Part shown: in pieces, positions 15,786 through 25,334 of the stretch
Numbering within the stretch: position 1 is the stretch's first letter
How the letters are laid out: each line of letters opens with the position of its first letter
From: CAYWEM01 sp964457225
GTDB taxonomy: Bacteria; Acidobacteriota; Aminicenantia; UBA2199
NCBI GenBank assembly: GCA_964457225.1
Contig: CAYWEM010000006.1
Coordinates: 1-64,000, forward strand
Length of the DNA stretch: 64,000 nt
Reading direction: 5' to 3'
Made by a program: the position numbers and the translations under genes
The notes under the pieces: model-generated
Told to the model about the DNA's origin: nothing
The model's database searches: none
The model's input: the letters and a program-made list of their open reading frames with translations, nothing else

Positions 15786-16895
15786 ATGCCCCTGGAGAAC
15801 AATTCATCTGCTGAGACGGGAGCTGGTAATCCCGATCCAGCCATCAACCACAGGTCCGGATACCTGGTTGTATCAACCCTGACTTATCGCGCCTTCAACT
15901 TTTTTCTGGCCCTGTTTCTTTCCATCCTGGCCGCTCCCTTCCTGATCGTCCTGGCCTTGGCGCTGAAGCTTCGTTTCAGCGGCCCCCTTCTCTACAGGGG
16001 AACCCGGCTGGGGAAAGACAAGAAACTTTTCACCATGTACAAATTCCGGACTCTGCCTGTCGGTTCCCAGTCGATAATAGGCGCGGAACTGCTGACCCAG
16101 AAAATTGCCGCTGAAAAATCACTGCTCACCGGACTCAGCAAGTGGTTGCGTGATACCAGGCTGGATGAACTGCCCCAGTTACTGAACATCATCAGGGGTG
16201 AGATGAATTTCATGGGACCCAGGCCGGAACGGCCCGAAATATACGATTCAATCTGCCGGCACATTCCAGGTTACGATCATCGTTTCCAGGTCAAGCCGGG
16301 TTTGATCGGCTATTCACAGTTGTTCACCCCCTATAACACCCCCAAGGAAATCCGCACCCACATCGACAATAAATTCCTGCGAAAAAAGAATCGTTTCCTG
16401 TTTGAAATCACCATCATCCTCAAGACCATGGCAGTAGTACTGTTGAACGTCTTGAGGTTCCCTCTGGGTTTCCTGTCGAAATTGAGAATCCAGGGCTGGC
16501 GGCTGAGAATTCAAAAGGAAAGGCGTTCACTTGAGAGAACCAGCCTGGACCGGGCCTTTCTTTTCCTGGCTGCCCCAAGTAACCCTGATGGGGAAGAGAT
16601 TTATAGCCGGATCGGAACAATCGCAGACATCAACGAAGATGCTTTGCTGGTCTTGTGCAATGAAGAATCGTTTCCCTACGATTCAACCATAAAGCTTCAG
16701 ATCGAATTGCCGGGGCGGGCAAAAAGCAGGAAAAAAGCCAAGAGCGCATTCTGCAGCGCCAGGCTGTACAGCAGAACGGAAATAAAACATGACCAGTACA
16801 GATACGGGTACGTACTGAGATACACGCCCCGCTCCCATCTCGATTACTACATGATTCACCAGTATTTTTTGCAGAGAAGTATCATCAGGCCATGA
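15786..16895 (+). CDS. Sugar-phosphate transferase fused to a PilZ-like domain
   Basis: 369 residues. Residues about 30-220 form an intact bacterial sugar transferase: membrane helix, KFRTLPVG, DTRLDELPQLLNIIRGEM, FMGPRPERPE and VKPGLIGYSQLF. It can start repeat-unit synthesis on undecaprenyl phosphate and may take over from the truncated enzyme at 26-1237. The last 120 residues start with an arginine-rich RRSLERTSLDR and contain GTIADINEDALLV, resembling the R-x3-R and D/N-x-S-x-x-G motifs of PilZ c-di-GMP receptors; the second motif is degenerate. Control by c-di-GMP is therefore a hypothesis. Confidence 0.88.
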   Translation: MPLENNSSAETGAGNPDPAINHRSGYLVVSTLTYRAFNFFLALFLSILAAPFLIVLALALKLRFSGPLLYRGTRLGKDKKLFTMYKFRTLPVGSQSIIGAELLTQKIAAEKSLLTGLSKWLRDTRLDELPQLLNIIRGEMNFMGPRPERPEIYDSICRHIPGYDHRFQVKPGLIGYSQLFTPYNTPKEIRTHIDNKFLRKKNRFLFEITIILKTMAVVLLNVLRFPLGFLSKLRIQGWRLRIQKERRSLERTSLDRAFLFLAAPSNPDGEEIYSRIGTIADINEDALLVLCNEESFPYDSTIKLQIELPGRAKSRKKAKSAFCSARLYSRTEIKHDQYRYGYVLRYTPRSHLDYYMIHQYFLQRSIIRP

Positions 16896-16920
16896 AACTG
16901 CACTGCAGAAGGAGGCAAAA

Positions 16921-17538
16921 ATGAACCGAAATCTCGTTGTCCCGCTGATATTACTGGCCCTGCTTTCAGGCCGATGCCTTCATGCCCTGGAAGGCGGCAT
17001 CAAAATCGGACTCCAGCTCAGTTCCCTGACCCGGGCCGATGAAGTGGCTATTCCTGACACCCTGCAGTTGAAAGGCAAGACCGGGCTGACCGCCGGAATT
17101 CTCTATCGATTCCCGCTTTTCGGCGGGCTTTCCATTCAGCCGGAAGTTCTTTACGTTGAAAAAAACTACCACCAGACCATTCAGGGAGATAGCGACAATT
17201 TTATCGCCAGGTTCAGGATTTCAACCATTGAACTCCCCTTAATGCTGAAATACCGCTTTCACAAAAGTCTTTACCTGGCAGCAGGTCCTTACCTGGCTTT
17301 CCGCGTTTCCGGGCGGGTCAGGAAGGACGATAACACTCCGGAAAATCCATTCACCCTGGATTCCCTGAGAAAAAGAGACCGGGGCTGGGCAGCGGCCATC
17401 GGGTTGATACTCGACGATGTCGCCGCCACTTACATTGAATTTCGCTACCAACAAGGAAACCCGGGCTTGTTCCCCCAGCTTTACGGAATTGACCACCACA
17501 GCGGTGGCTTCACCATCTCTTTGGTGTACGGAATTTGA
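16921..17538 (+). CDS. Small outer-membrane beta-barrel protein (PorT-like)
   Basis: 205 residues. A signal peptide ends around residue 23. The remainder alternates amphipathic beta strands (GIKIGLQLSSL, LSIQPEVLYVEKNY, LPLMLKYRF, LYLAAGPYLAFRV) and ends in an aromatic/hydrophobic strand FTISLVYGI, as in eight-stranded outer-membrane barrels of the PorT/OmpW kind. It is last in the export operon, after AAGGAGG, which suggests a part in secretion or attachment of the polymer; no specific function is known. Confidence 0.8.
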   Translation: MNRNLVVPLILLALLSGRCLHALEGGIKIGLQLSSLTRADEVAIPDTLQLKGKTGLTAGILYRFPLFGGLSIQPEVLYVEKNYHQTIQGDSDNFIARFRISTIELPLMLKYRFHKSLYLAAGPYLAFRVSGRVRKDDNTPENPFTLDSLRKRDRGWAAAIGLILDDVAATYIEFRYQQGNPGLFPQLYGIDHHSGGFTISLVYGI

Positions 17539-17579
17539 TCCGTTTCAGCACCCAAGGTGGAAATCCCGGGCAGTTCGAT

Positions 17580-18947
17580 TCATTTAGTTTTCCGGCTCGA
17601 AAAAACAAGTAAATCTTTAGGTTCCGCCATTGCTGTCTCAGTGGATTGTTCCAGAGCCCGTCTCCGCAGAATTTCAGACAAGGCCAGGGCCATCCAGAAA
17701 TACTTTTGTCCCTGGCTGCTTAAAACCATGAAGGAGAACAGCACCCCCAGAAAACTAAGGCCATAGGCCCCCGTCAGGTTTGCCGCATCAAGACATTTTT
17801 TTGTGATGAATAACTTTCTGGCCTGGTAGAAATTGGAAAGAGCCCTGGCTATTATCCCCAGGAAAAGCAGCAAACCTATAAGGCCGGTGCCGATGAGTAC
17901 TTCCAGGTAATTGTTGTGGGCGAATCTTTTCAGGCGATCGGCGTCATCCACGAAATGCCGAGATTCCCGGGAATGACCGTACAAAGCGACGAAAGTCCCG
18001 GGGCCGGAGCCCAAAAGCGGGCGCTGCTGGAAAGCCTTCATGCCGAAGGTAAGATATGAAAAACGGCGGCTGATCGACATATCCGACCCGCTGGTAGCCG
18101 TTAGCTGGTGCTCCCAGTATGTCGGCGGAATAAGAACCAGGGCGGTAAGCAGCCCGATTACCGCGAACATGCCTATGAATCCAAGGAAGCGCGGCCGGAA
18201 ACGATGCAGGTGAAAAAGCCCCAGCAGGAAGAGCATGAAAAACATTATCAGGGCATGAGCCCGGGAATAAGACAGTACTATGGCCAGCACGTTGACCATG
18301 AACAGCAGGGCCGCCGTAACCCTGATCGAAACACGCCGGGCGGAAAAAAACACATGGGCCAGCAAGGGCAGACTGAACAGAACGTAAGCGGCAAAGTGGT
18401 TGGGATTTGTTTCAGCACCGGTAGCCCTTTTCAGAGACTGCAGGTCCATGGCGAACCGGGGGTTGTTGAAAAGATAGCCGTAGATCGACAACAGTGAATT
18501 TATCGAAATACTCGCGATTAGGATCATGGTTAGCATTTTGATCGTGTCTTTCCAGCGCAGTATGGCCAGGGTCAGGGCGAAAAAAGTGAAAGCTATGATC
18601 AATTGCCTCAATGAATCGAGAGCCACGGCCGGGAATTTTGAAAGGAAGGCGGACAAAAGATTGACCGCCAGAAAAGCGCCCAGCCAGGGCCAGAGAGTGG
18701 CCCGCAGTTCATCCGGCAGGCGCTTGGTGACCAGGTAGACCACGATCAGGAAAAAAGCCAGCCAGACTCCCAGCACCTTGGAAACAGTCAGGTAGGGAGC
18801 GTTTTCAGAAAATGCCCTCATGGTCGTGTAAGGAATCAGGAAGACAATAACGCGATAACCGTAGTGAGGGTAAAAAGCAAGGAATACAATAAAGGAAATT
18901 CCTACTGCGGCCATGGGAATCAGCAGGGCAATGTCTTCCAGAATCAT
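17580..18947 (-). CDS. O-antigen ligase/polymerase family protein (WaaL/Wzy)
   Basis: 455 residues with about 11-12 membrane helices and the large periplasmic loop of the Wzy_C domain. Key segment: LLGSGPGTFVALYGHS, then RFAHNNYLEVLIGTGLIG, containing the conserved H-N-x-Y-L-E motif. It either polymerises repeat units in the periplasm or ligates the polymer to a lipid acceptor; sequence alone does not decide. The gene faces the export operon tail to tail. Its ATG lies 7 nt after a -10 box with no Shine-Dalgarno sequence, so the message is probably leaderless. Confidence 0.9.
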   Translation of the reverse strand: MILEDIALLIPMAAVGISFIVFLAFYPHYGYRVIVFLIPYTTMRAFSENAPYLTVSKVLGVWLAFFLIVVYLVTKRLPDELRATLWPWLGAFLAVNLLSAFLSKFPAVALDSLRQLIIAFTFFALTLAILRWKDTIKMLTMILIASISINSLLSIYGYLFNNPRFAMDLQSLKRATGAETNPNHFAAYVLFSLPLLAHVFFSARRVSIRVTAALLFMVNVLAIVLSYSRAHALIMFFMLFLLGLFHLHRFRPRFLGFIGMFAVIGLLTALVLIPPTYWEHQLTATSGSDMSISRRFSYLTFGMKAFQQRPLLGSGPGTFVALYGHSRESRHFVDDADRLKRFAHNNYLEVLIGTGLIGLLLFLGIIARALSNFYQARKLFITKKCLDAANLTGAYGLSFLGVLFSFMVLSSQGQKYFWMALALSEILRRRALEQSTETAMAEPKDLLVFSSRKTK

Positions 18948-18954
18948 TTGCTGA

Positions 18955-18983
18955 ATTGTAATTACAATTTACGAAAAAAGCAA
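18955..18983 (-). promoter_or_regulatory. Sigma-70-like promoter giving a leaderless message for the ligase gene
   Basis: TTGCTT, 17 bp, TACAAT on the minus strand, followed after 7 nt by the ATG at 18947. Confidence 0.6.
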
Positions 18984-19005
18984 CAGGAGAAGACTCTTAT
19001 GTTCT

Positions 19006-20112
19006 TCATTTGAGTAGATCGTGCAAGTCATCAACATAGTTTTCAGGATTGAAATAACTTGACAGCGCATCGTTCTGAGGTCTCAATTCGAGGCCTTCGG
19101 CAACTACGGCGTTGAGGTGCACAGCCCAGTCATTGGCCTGATCGGAAATGAAACAGGCTCCTCCCCGATACACCGCGTCGCGCAAACCATCGGCGGCAAA
19201 ACCGGTACTGATCACCGGCATCCGGTTGTACAACGACTCGGCCAGTTTCACGTTGACGCCGCCCCCCTGGTGAATCGGAACGATCATTACATCACACTGC
19301 AGCCAGATGTCATGAATGTTCTCAACAAAGCCGTGAACACGACAAAAGCGCTGATCTGCATATCTTTCAGATCCGACGCCGAAGCAGTTTATTTCATGCG
19401 GCACGGTGATCGATGGAGCTACAAACTGAAAGAACCAGTCCATGCCGTTCCGGTTGGGCCACCAGTTGAAATTGGCCAGCATGCCGAGCCTCAACCTGTT
19501 TACTACGCGGGCCCGGTAATTAAAGGGAATATAGGTGAACAAGGGCGGTACCACGGTAATCCTGGTGTTCGGACAGTTTTGCCGATAGACATCGGCATCC
19601 CCGGCCGAAATGGCAATCAGCCTCGCCACCCGGTCAATTCCACTGAATTCGAACCGGCTGAAAGCAGCGATATCCCGGGCAAAGAAAGACCTCAGAAAAA
19701 AAGGCATTCTTTTTTTTTCCAGAAAAGCCCGGTAGAGTTTACTCTCAACGTTTTGGGAAACACAGATCCGGCGGCTTGACGAAGCAAGATAATCAAGAGT
19801 CCAAAGCATCTCGACGTGGTCGATCACCACCAGGTCATAGCGGTTTTTTCGGTTCAACTCCTGCAATTCCGCCAGACAGCGACCGGTCTTGAAATAAAGT
19901 GGTTTGGCCGCTTTTCCGGTGAAGATAAAACCGATCAGGGCTTTGAGGGCACGGATTCTCTTTCTCCCCGGAGAATCATCAAGCACTCCGTAAACCGTAT
20001 CTATCCATGATCCGGGAAAGCTTGCCCGCAGAAGATCCTCGATAGACCTGGAATAAGCATCGCCTCCATTGGTGCCCTTTTTCCTGATATGACGAATGAT
20101 CAGAATACGCAT
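19006..20112 (-). CDS. GT-B glycosyltransferase (family 4-like)
   Basis: 368 residues. It resembles WcaI/RgpB-type transferases: glycine-rich TNGGDAYSRS in the N-terminal domain, LANFNWWPNRNG in the inter-domain linker, and VPIHQGGGVNVKLAESL, the nucleotide-phosphate-binding glycine loop and E-x-x-L region, in the C-terminal domain. The last residues YVDDLHDLLK are helical. It is second in a two-gene unit behind a VanZ-like membrane protein (15-bp gap). Donor and acceptor are unknown; a role in the same polysaccharide is likely from location. Confidence 0.85.
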   Translation of the reverse strand: MRILIIRHIRKKGTNGGDAYSRSIEDLLRASFPGSWIDTVYGVLDDSPGRKRIRALKALIGFIFTGKAAKPLYFKTGRCLAELQELNRKNRYDLVVIDHVEMLWTLDYLASSSRRICVSQNVESKLYRAFLEKKRMPFFLRSFFARDIAAFSRFEFSGIDRVARLIAISAGDADVYRQNCPNTRITVVPPLFTYIPFNYRARVVNRLRLGMLANFNWWPNRNGMDWFFQFVAPSITVPHEINCFGVGSERYADQRFCRVHGFVENIHDIWLQCDVMIVPIHQGGGVNVKLAESLYNRMPVISTGFAADGLRDAVYRGGACFISDQANDWAVHLNAVVAEGLELRPQNDALSSYFNPENYVDDLHDLLK

Positions 20113-20127
20113 CTCTGTTTCAGGCGC

Positions 20128-21171
20128 TCAGCATTGAAATCGTTTTCTTCTTCGATTTTCGATTCGGGCGCTCAATCTGCTTGAAATCGTATACACAGCC
20201 AAGCCGAGAAATATCCCCACTGCATCATCCAGCCAATCAGAAAAAGAAGGAAAGCGTGAACTGGAAAAAAACTGCAGTACTTCGCTGGCCCAGGCTAAAA
20301 GCAGCAGGTAGAGCGTAACGAGCAGCATTTTCCAGCCTGAAGGAGGCAGAACATTCGCGTTCTCAGGCGAGTATCGTCGGTCGGCGAATTTTTTAAGACT
20401 GATTATGGTTAAAACAAAAAATATCAGGAAATGCCCCCAGCCTTTCACCGTTTCACGATCAGGCAGCCAGACCAGCCTGCTCCAAAGCCCATCCATTATG
20501 CTTTCTGAAACCAGAACGGCCATCAGAAACATGGCCAGGAATAAAAAGGCGAATAGAAGCGGAAGGATCGAAGATCTGCGTTCAAGCCACCACTTACGAA
20601 GTTTATTCAGGTAAAACAGGAAAACCGCAATCCAGAGCCCCAGCATCAACCATTTTCCCAGCTCGAAATACGGACTTGCCGCCGCCGGAAAGACTTCGAT
20701 GTCTGAAAAAACAACAGTTCCGGCGGAGCCGGCATTGTGCAGGAAAAGCACCCCCCCCCAGGCCGATGCGGGAATGAAAAAACTCCTGGAATACTTCCTC
20801 CAGTTTCGGCTGCCGGCGGCACTCATTACATTGTACCTGAATTTTCTCAACTCATGCCGGTGATAATCGAAAAACTTGAAATCAGCCCGGGCCACCTGCC
20901 AGGCCAGTCTGTCAGGTCTGACATCGTTTAGACTTGCTTCCAGTTTAATCACGATCATCATGGGATAAAGGCGGTCAATCCCGGGGAATCGGAATTCTTT
21001 CCAGGAATCATCACCTGAAAGGGCGGTCAGAGTTATTCTGTCCTGCCGGTTGATCTCTTGTTTAAGAAGGTTATCACCGAGAATCCGATACTGTCGCACT
21101 GAGTAAAAAAAGAGAGTAATCACAATGAGCGTTATCAATCCCGGAAGAATCATTATACACTTTCTGCCCAT
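20128..21171 (-). CDS. Membrane protein with C-terminal VanZ-like domain
   Basis: 347 residues: an N-terminal helix (about 8-26), an extracytoplasmic beta-rich segment with an FPGIDRLYPMM start (50-160), then four or five helices. The end has VanZ-like features: WGHFLIFFVLT, then SEVLQFFSSSRFPSFSDWLDDAVGIFLG, where the E-x-x-Q and D-x2-D-x-x-G pattern is the family signature. VanZ-like proteins have no established enzyme function in such contexts. The ATG lies 8 nt after a -10 box without a Shine-Dalgarno site. Confidence 0.75.
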   Translation of the reverse strand: MGRKCIMILPGLITLIVITLFFYSVRQYRILGDNLLKQEINRQDRITLTALSGDDSWKEFRFPGIDRLYPMMIVIKLEASLNDVRPDRLAWQVARADFKFFDYHRHELRKFRYNVMSAAGSRNWRKYSRSFFIPASAWGGVLFLHNAGSAGTVVFSDIEVFPAAASPYFELGKWLMLGLWIAVFLFYLNKLRKWWLERRSSILPLLFAFLFLAMFLMAVLVSESIMDGLWSRLVWLPDRETVKGWGHFLIFFVLTIISLKKFADRRYSPENANVLPPSGWKMLLVTLYLLLLAWASEVLQFFSSSRFPSFSDWLDDAVGIFLGLAVYTISSRLSARIENRRRKRFQC

Positions 21172-21179
21172 GAAAATGG

Positions 21180-21208
21180 ACTATATTCCCGAGAATTCAG
21201 TCTGTCAA
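21180..21208 (-). promoter_or_regulatory. Sigma-70-like promoter giving a leaderless message for the VanZ-like gene
   Basis: TTGACA, 17 bp, TATAGT on the minus strand, 8 nt before the ATG at 21171. Confidence 0.6.
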
Positions 21209-21269
21209 GTAAAGCGGAATTATTCCCGCCGATCATGCCCGGGGGATTGTGCAACTCCGGCAGAGATGT

Positions 21270-21298
21270 TTGACTTTATCCTTCAACAGGGATAATCT
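21270..21298 (+). promoter_or_regulatory. Possible promoter of the hybrid histidine kinase gene
   Basis: TTGACT followed by either GATAAT at 15 bp (21291-21296) or TAATCT at 17 bp. Neither reading is ideal. It leaves a leader of about 25 nt with GGAGG. Confidence 0.3.
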
Positions 21299-21327
21299 TG
21301 CTGACATAAAACGGAGGTTTGTGAATT

Positions 21328-23658
21328 TTGGCCCCGCTGAAAGAAGGAAATAAAACCGCGGCTGAAGCTGAACTGGCGGTTTTCAAGGAATCAGTGGAAA
21401 ACTCATCCGATGCCATAGGCATGTCTACTCCGGACGGCCGGCATTATTACCAGAACCTGGCTTTCGACAAGCTTTTCGGGAAAATCGGCGTAAACCCTCC
21501 GGCCTCGCTGTACGTCGATCGAAATGTCGGAGAAGAAGTCTTTGCAGCAATCAGAAGCGGCCGGGAATGGACCGGAGAAGTCAAGATGTTCAGCCGTGAG
21601 GGGCAGATCCTGACCATCCTGCTGCGCGCCTACGCCAGTAAAGACGAGCAGGGCAGAGTAAAAGCCCTGGTAGGAGTCCATACCGATATCACCAAGCGGA
21701 AACAGGCTGAAGAAGAACTGCGCATGACCATCAGCAATTTGAACCGCAGTCAGGCCATCGCCCAGACCGGTAACTGGGATTGGGATCTGGCCGCCGACCG
21801 CTTCAGTGCTTCTCCTGAAGGCTTGCGCATAATGGGCTTCGCTCCGGATGATCATCCTGCATTTGCTGAAGTAAGTGCCCTGATTCACCCGGATGACCGT
21901 AAAAGAGTCGGCATAGTGCTGAAGGATTCCCTGGCCAGCGGCCGGCCTTATTCAGTTGAATTCCGCATACTGAAAAAGGATTCCGGAGAAGAACGCATAG
22001 TTCTTTCCCAGGCGGAAATCGAAAAGAACCCCGGCGGAAAGGCAATCAAGGTTTTCGGAGTCAACCGCGATGTAACCGCAGCCAAGCTGACGGAGAAAGC
22101 CCTGCGGGAAAGCGAAGCACGCTTCAGGCAAATAGCCGAATTCTTTCCGGAAACGATATTCGAATGTGAAACGGATACCAGGATAATCTGGGTCAATTTT
22201 GCCGGCTTTCAGAAATTCGGCTACGATTCCGATGACCTGGAGCGCGGTCTGTTCGGGCTGAACCTGATCGCCGCTCAAGACCGGGATAGAGCCCGGGAAA
22301 ACATTTCCCTGCTATTCATGGGAAAAAAAACCGGACCGAGTGAATACCTGGCCTTGAAAAAAGACGGCAGCAGCTTCAACGTGCTCATGTATTCGGCCGT
22401 GAAGTTTGCGAACGGCAGACCCATTGGTTTACACGGCATGATTATCGACATAACCGAACGCATCCAGGCCGAACAGGAGCGCGAAAAACTGCAGCTGCAA
22501 CTGCTCCAGGCTCAGAAAATGGAATCAGTCGGCATCCTGGCCGGGGGGGTGGCACATGACTTCAACAACCTCCTGCAGGCCATGAGCGGCAACATTGAGC
22601 TGCTTATGACCGGCAAGCCTCCCGATCACCTCGACCTGGCCAGGTTGAAAACCGTGTCCAGAACAATAGAGCGGGCCGGACAACTGATTCGTCAGCTCCT
22701 GCTTTTCAGCCGCAAGGCTGAAACCAGAAAGCAAGCCGTTAACATCAACCTGGAAGCAGCCGAAGTGGTAAAAATTCTCGAACGCACCATTCCCAGGATG
22801 ATCGAAATCGAGCTTGAACTCGAAGACCAGGTCTGGCTGTTGCAGGCTGACCCGGTTCAGGTGGAACAGGTGCTGCTCAACCTGGCCGGAAACGCCGCCG
22901 ATGCCATGCCGGAAGGAGGGCATCTGACCATCAGCACGAAAAATTTCAGTCCCGATAAAGAATTCGCCCGGCAACACCTGGAGAACAACTGCGGCCCTTA
23001 TGTCATGATGATGGTCAAAGACACTGGCTGCGGCATGAACCGGGAAACCTTGAATCATATCTTCGAGCCTTTCTTTTCCACCAAGGAAGTAGGTCGTGGT
23101 ACCGGTCTCGGACTGGCTTCGGTCTACGGCATTGTCAAATCGCACGGCGGATATATCACCTGCGATTCAAACCCGGGCCGTGGAACCTGTTTCAATGTTT
23201 ACTGGCCGGTGTTGCAGCAATCAGACCGAGCGGCGGTCGTTCCGGAAAAATCCGCTTCAACCAGGATGACCGGAACAGAAAGCATACTGATCGTCGAAGA
23301 CGAATCTGAAATCGTTGAAGTGCTCAGATCAGCACTCGAATCCAGCGGATACAATGTTTTCAGTGCCGCCAGCGGGGAAGAAGCACTGCGTATTTTCTCC
23401 ATGGAACCGGATGCAATAGACCTGGTCCTGCTGGACCTTGGCTTGCCGGGCATGGGAGGGCGGCAATGCCTGGCCGAGCTCCTGCGCCTGAACCCGGTGG
23501 TTCCCGTTCTGATCACCAGCGGTTACACAACCGTAGGCAAAGCCGGAGAAACCCTGGCCGCAGGGGCGGTTGGGTTTATCGGCAAACCTTACCAGCTTGA
23601 CCAGTTACTGCAAAAGATCAGGTTAATCCTGGATGCCGCCTGCAAAAAAAACCGATAA
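21328..23658 (+). CDS. Hybrid sensor histidine kinase with three PAS domains and a receiver
   Basis: 776 residues, no obvious membrane helix, so probably a cytoplasmic sensor. Order: three PAS domains (about 15-135, 140-255, 260-385), HisKA with His410 in GGVAHDFNN, HATPase (505-625; NLAGNAADAMPEGG, DTGCGM, FEPFFSTKEVGRGTGLGLA), receiver (652-768; acidic IVEDE, Asp703 in LLDLGLPG, Lys in GKPYQ). Phosphate should pass from His410 to Asp703 or to another regulator. The start is TTG 21328 with GGAGG 10 nt upstream. An overlapping GTG at 21321 opens only ten codons. No separate response regulator gene is adjacent. Confidence 0.93.
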   Translation: MAPLKEGNKTAAEAELAVFKESVENSSDAIGMSTPDGRHYYQNLAFDKLFGKIGVNPPASLYVDRNVGEEVFAAIRSGREWTGEVKMFSREGQILTILLRAYASKDEQGRVKALVGVHTDITKRKQAEEELRMTISNLNRSQAIAQTGNWDWDLAADRFSASPEGLRIMGFAPDDHPAFAEVSALIHPDDRKRVGIVLKDSLASGRPYSVEFRILKKDSGEERIVLSQAEIEKNPGGKAIKVFGVNRDVTAAKLTEKALRESEARFRQIAEFFPETIFECETDTRIIWVNFAGFQKFGYDSDDLERGLFGLNLIAAQDRDRARENISLLFMGKKTGPSEYLALKKDGSSFNVLMYSAVKFANGRPIGLHGMIIDITERIQAEQEREKLQLQLLQAQKMESVGILAGGVAHDFNNLLQAMSGNIELLMTGKPPDHLDLARLKTVSRTIERAGQLIRQLLLFSRKAETRKQAVNINLEAAEVVKILERTIPRMIEIELELEDQVWLLQADPVQVEQVLLNLAGNAADAMPEGGHLTISTKNFSPDKEFARQHLENNCGPYVMMMVKDTGCGMNRETLNHIFEPFFSTKEVGRGTGLGLASVYGIVKSHGGYITCDSNPGRGTCFNVYWPVLQQSDRAAVVPEKSASTRMTGTESILIVEDESEIVEVLRSALESSGYNVFSAASGEEALRIFSMEPDAIDLVLLDLGLPGMGGRQCLAELLRLNPVVPVLITSGYTTVGKAGETLAAGAVGFIGKPYQLDQLLQKIRLILDAACKKNR

Positions 23659-23711
23659 ACATAATCTGAAAGCCTTTGATCGGGTTTTTATTATAATTTG
23701 TTCCATTTCGG

Positions 23712-23741
23712 TTGACTGGAAAAAGTTCTTTGTGTTAGAGT
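23712..23741 (+). promoter_or_regulatory. Sigma-70-like promoter of the acyl-ACP/CoA synthetase gene
   Basis: TTGACT, 18 bp, TAGAGT, leaving about 30 nt of leader that ends in GCAGGAGG before the ATG. Confidence 0.4.
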
Positions 23742-23778
23742 TTAATTATATAGCCCCCAAAATCAAGCAGGAGGTTTT

Positions 23779-25305
23779 ATGACCACTTTGCACCAGGAAT
23801 TCGTCAGGATCGCCAAGCGTCAAGGATCACGCCTGATGATCATCGACCGGACAACCGAGAAAAGAATTACTTACAGCAAGGCCCTGATCGCCGGTCTGAT
23901 ATTGAGGCAGAAGTTTTCAGCTTATCGGGATGGCTTTATCGGCATCATGATTCCCACCTCGGCCGGATCGATGCTTTCCATTCTAGGAGTTCTGCTGAGC
24001 GGCAAGGTGCCGGTGATGATCAACTATTCAACAGGTGCCGCTGAAAATGCAGAATACGCCCAGAAAAAATGCGGATTCAAGACCATAATCACCTCAAGAG
24101 CCCTGTTGGAAAAAATCCGCTGTCCCCTGGTCCCAGGCATGGTTTTCATAGAGGACATCATGGCCGGAGTATCAGGACTGGACAAACTGCAGGCCGCCCT
24201 GCTGAGCAAGCTTCCCGTGGGACTGCTGCAGAAAAAAGTCCACCAGGGTGAACCGGATGACAACCTGGTCATTCTCTTCACCAGCGGCAGTGAGAAAGAT
24301 CCCAAAGCCGTTCAATTGACCCACCGCAACATCGGCAGTAATGTATATGCCTGCAGCAAGGCACTTGGCGTACACCGGGAAGACATCATGATGGCCAACC
24401 TGCCACTGTTTCACGTCTTCGGCCACAACGTCAATTTCTGGCTGCCGGTTTTAAACGGCATAACAGCCGTATCCTATGCCAATCCCCTGGAATACAAGAA
24501 AGTAGCTTCAATCTGCCGCGAAGAAAAAGCAACCCTGATGGTAGCCACGCCTTCCTTCTTTTTCGGTTATCTCAGGCAATCCGAACCGGGTGATTTCAGC
24601 ACCATCAGGGTAGCCGTGGCCGGAGCCGATAAGACTCCGGACGCCCTGCGGGAGGGATTCCGTCAAAAACACAACCTGGAGTTGTACGAAGGATACGGTA
24701 CCACCGAAACCAGCCCGGTGGTCTCGGTCAACCTGCCAGGCCGCAACAAGCCCGGTTCCATCGGCCCGGTGCTCGAAGGTGTTCAGGTCAAGATCGCGGA
24801 TATCAACACTGGAGAAAACCTCCCCCCCGGTCAGGAAGGCAAGATACTGGTCAAGGGTGAGCTGGTCATGAAGGGCTATTTCGATGATTTCGAGGAAACC
24901 AGCCTGCGCATCAAGGACGGCTGGTACGAAACCGGAGACATGGGGGTGCTTGACCATGACGGTTACCTCTGGCACCGGGGCCGGCTGAAGAGATTTGTCA
25001 AAATCGGCGGAGAAATGGTTTCCATGGTGCGCGTGGAAAGCATGCTCGAAGGGCTGCTTCCGCCCGATTGCGATTGCTGCGTGGTTGAGGTTCCCGACTC
25101 TCTGAAAGGAGCCAGAATCGTGGCCGCGGTAACCACCAAGGTCGATGAAAAGCAGATTCTGGGCAAGTTGTCGGGAAAACTGCCGGCCATAGCGATGCCC
25201 CGGCAATTCCTGGTGATTCCTGAACTGCCGAAAATGGGCAGCGGCAAGATCGACTTCCGGGGAGTCACTGAATTAGTCCGGGCTCACCTGCAAAACGAAA
25301 TCTAG
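23779..25305 (+). CDS. AMP-forming acyl-ACP/acyl-CoA synthetase (Aas C-domain-like)
   Basis: 508 residues of the adenylate-forming family. Motifs: FTSGSEKDPKAVQLTHRN (P-loop) at about 176, YGTTETSPVV near 306, WYETGDMGVLDHDGYLWHRGR near 390, and the catalytic lysine in PKMGSGKIDF near 487. The S-E-K-D-P-K P-loop and the PAIAMPRQF segment resemble the synthetase half of Aas, which attaches fatty acids to ACP for lysophospholipid reacylation. No acyltransferase half is present. It would activate free fatty acids or another carboxylic acid; the carrier (ACP or CoA) is not certain. It stands alone, with GCAGGAGG before the ATG. Confidence 0.88.
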   Translation: MTTLHQEFVRIAKRQGSRLMIIDRTTEKRITYSKALIAGLILRQKFSAYRDGFIGIMIPTSAGSMLSILGVLLSGKVPVMINYSTGAAENAEYAQKKCGFKTIITSRALLEKIRCPLVPGMVFIEDIMAGVSGLDKLQAALLSKLPVGLLQKKVHQGEPDDNLVILFTSGSEKDPKAVQLTHRNIGSNVYACSKALGVHREDIMMANLPLFHVFGHNVNFWLPVLNGITAVSYANPLEYKKVASICREEKATLMVATPSFFFGYLRQSEPGDFSTIRVAVAGADKTPDALREGFRQKHNLELYEGYGTTETSPVVSVNLPGRNKPGSIGPVLEGVQVKIADINTGENLPPGQEGKILVKGELVMKGYFDDFEETSLRIKDGWYETGDMGVLDHDGYLWHRGRLKRFVKIGGEMVSMVRVESMLEGLLPPDCDCCVVEVPDSLKGARIVAAVTTKVDEKQILGKLSGKLPAIAMPRQFLVIPELPKMGSGKIDFRGVTELVRAHLQNEI

Positions 25306-25334
25306 ACCGAGCTCCCTGCAGGATCTATTCTGGA

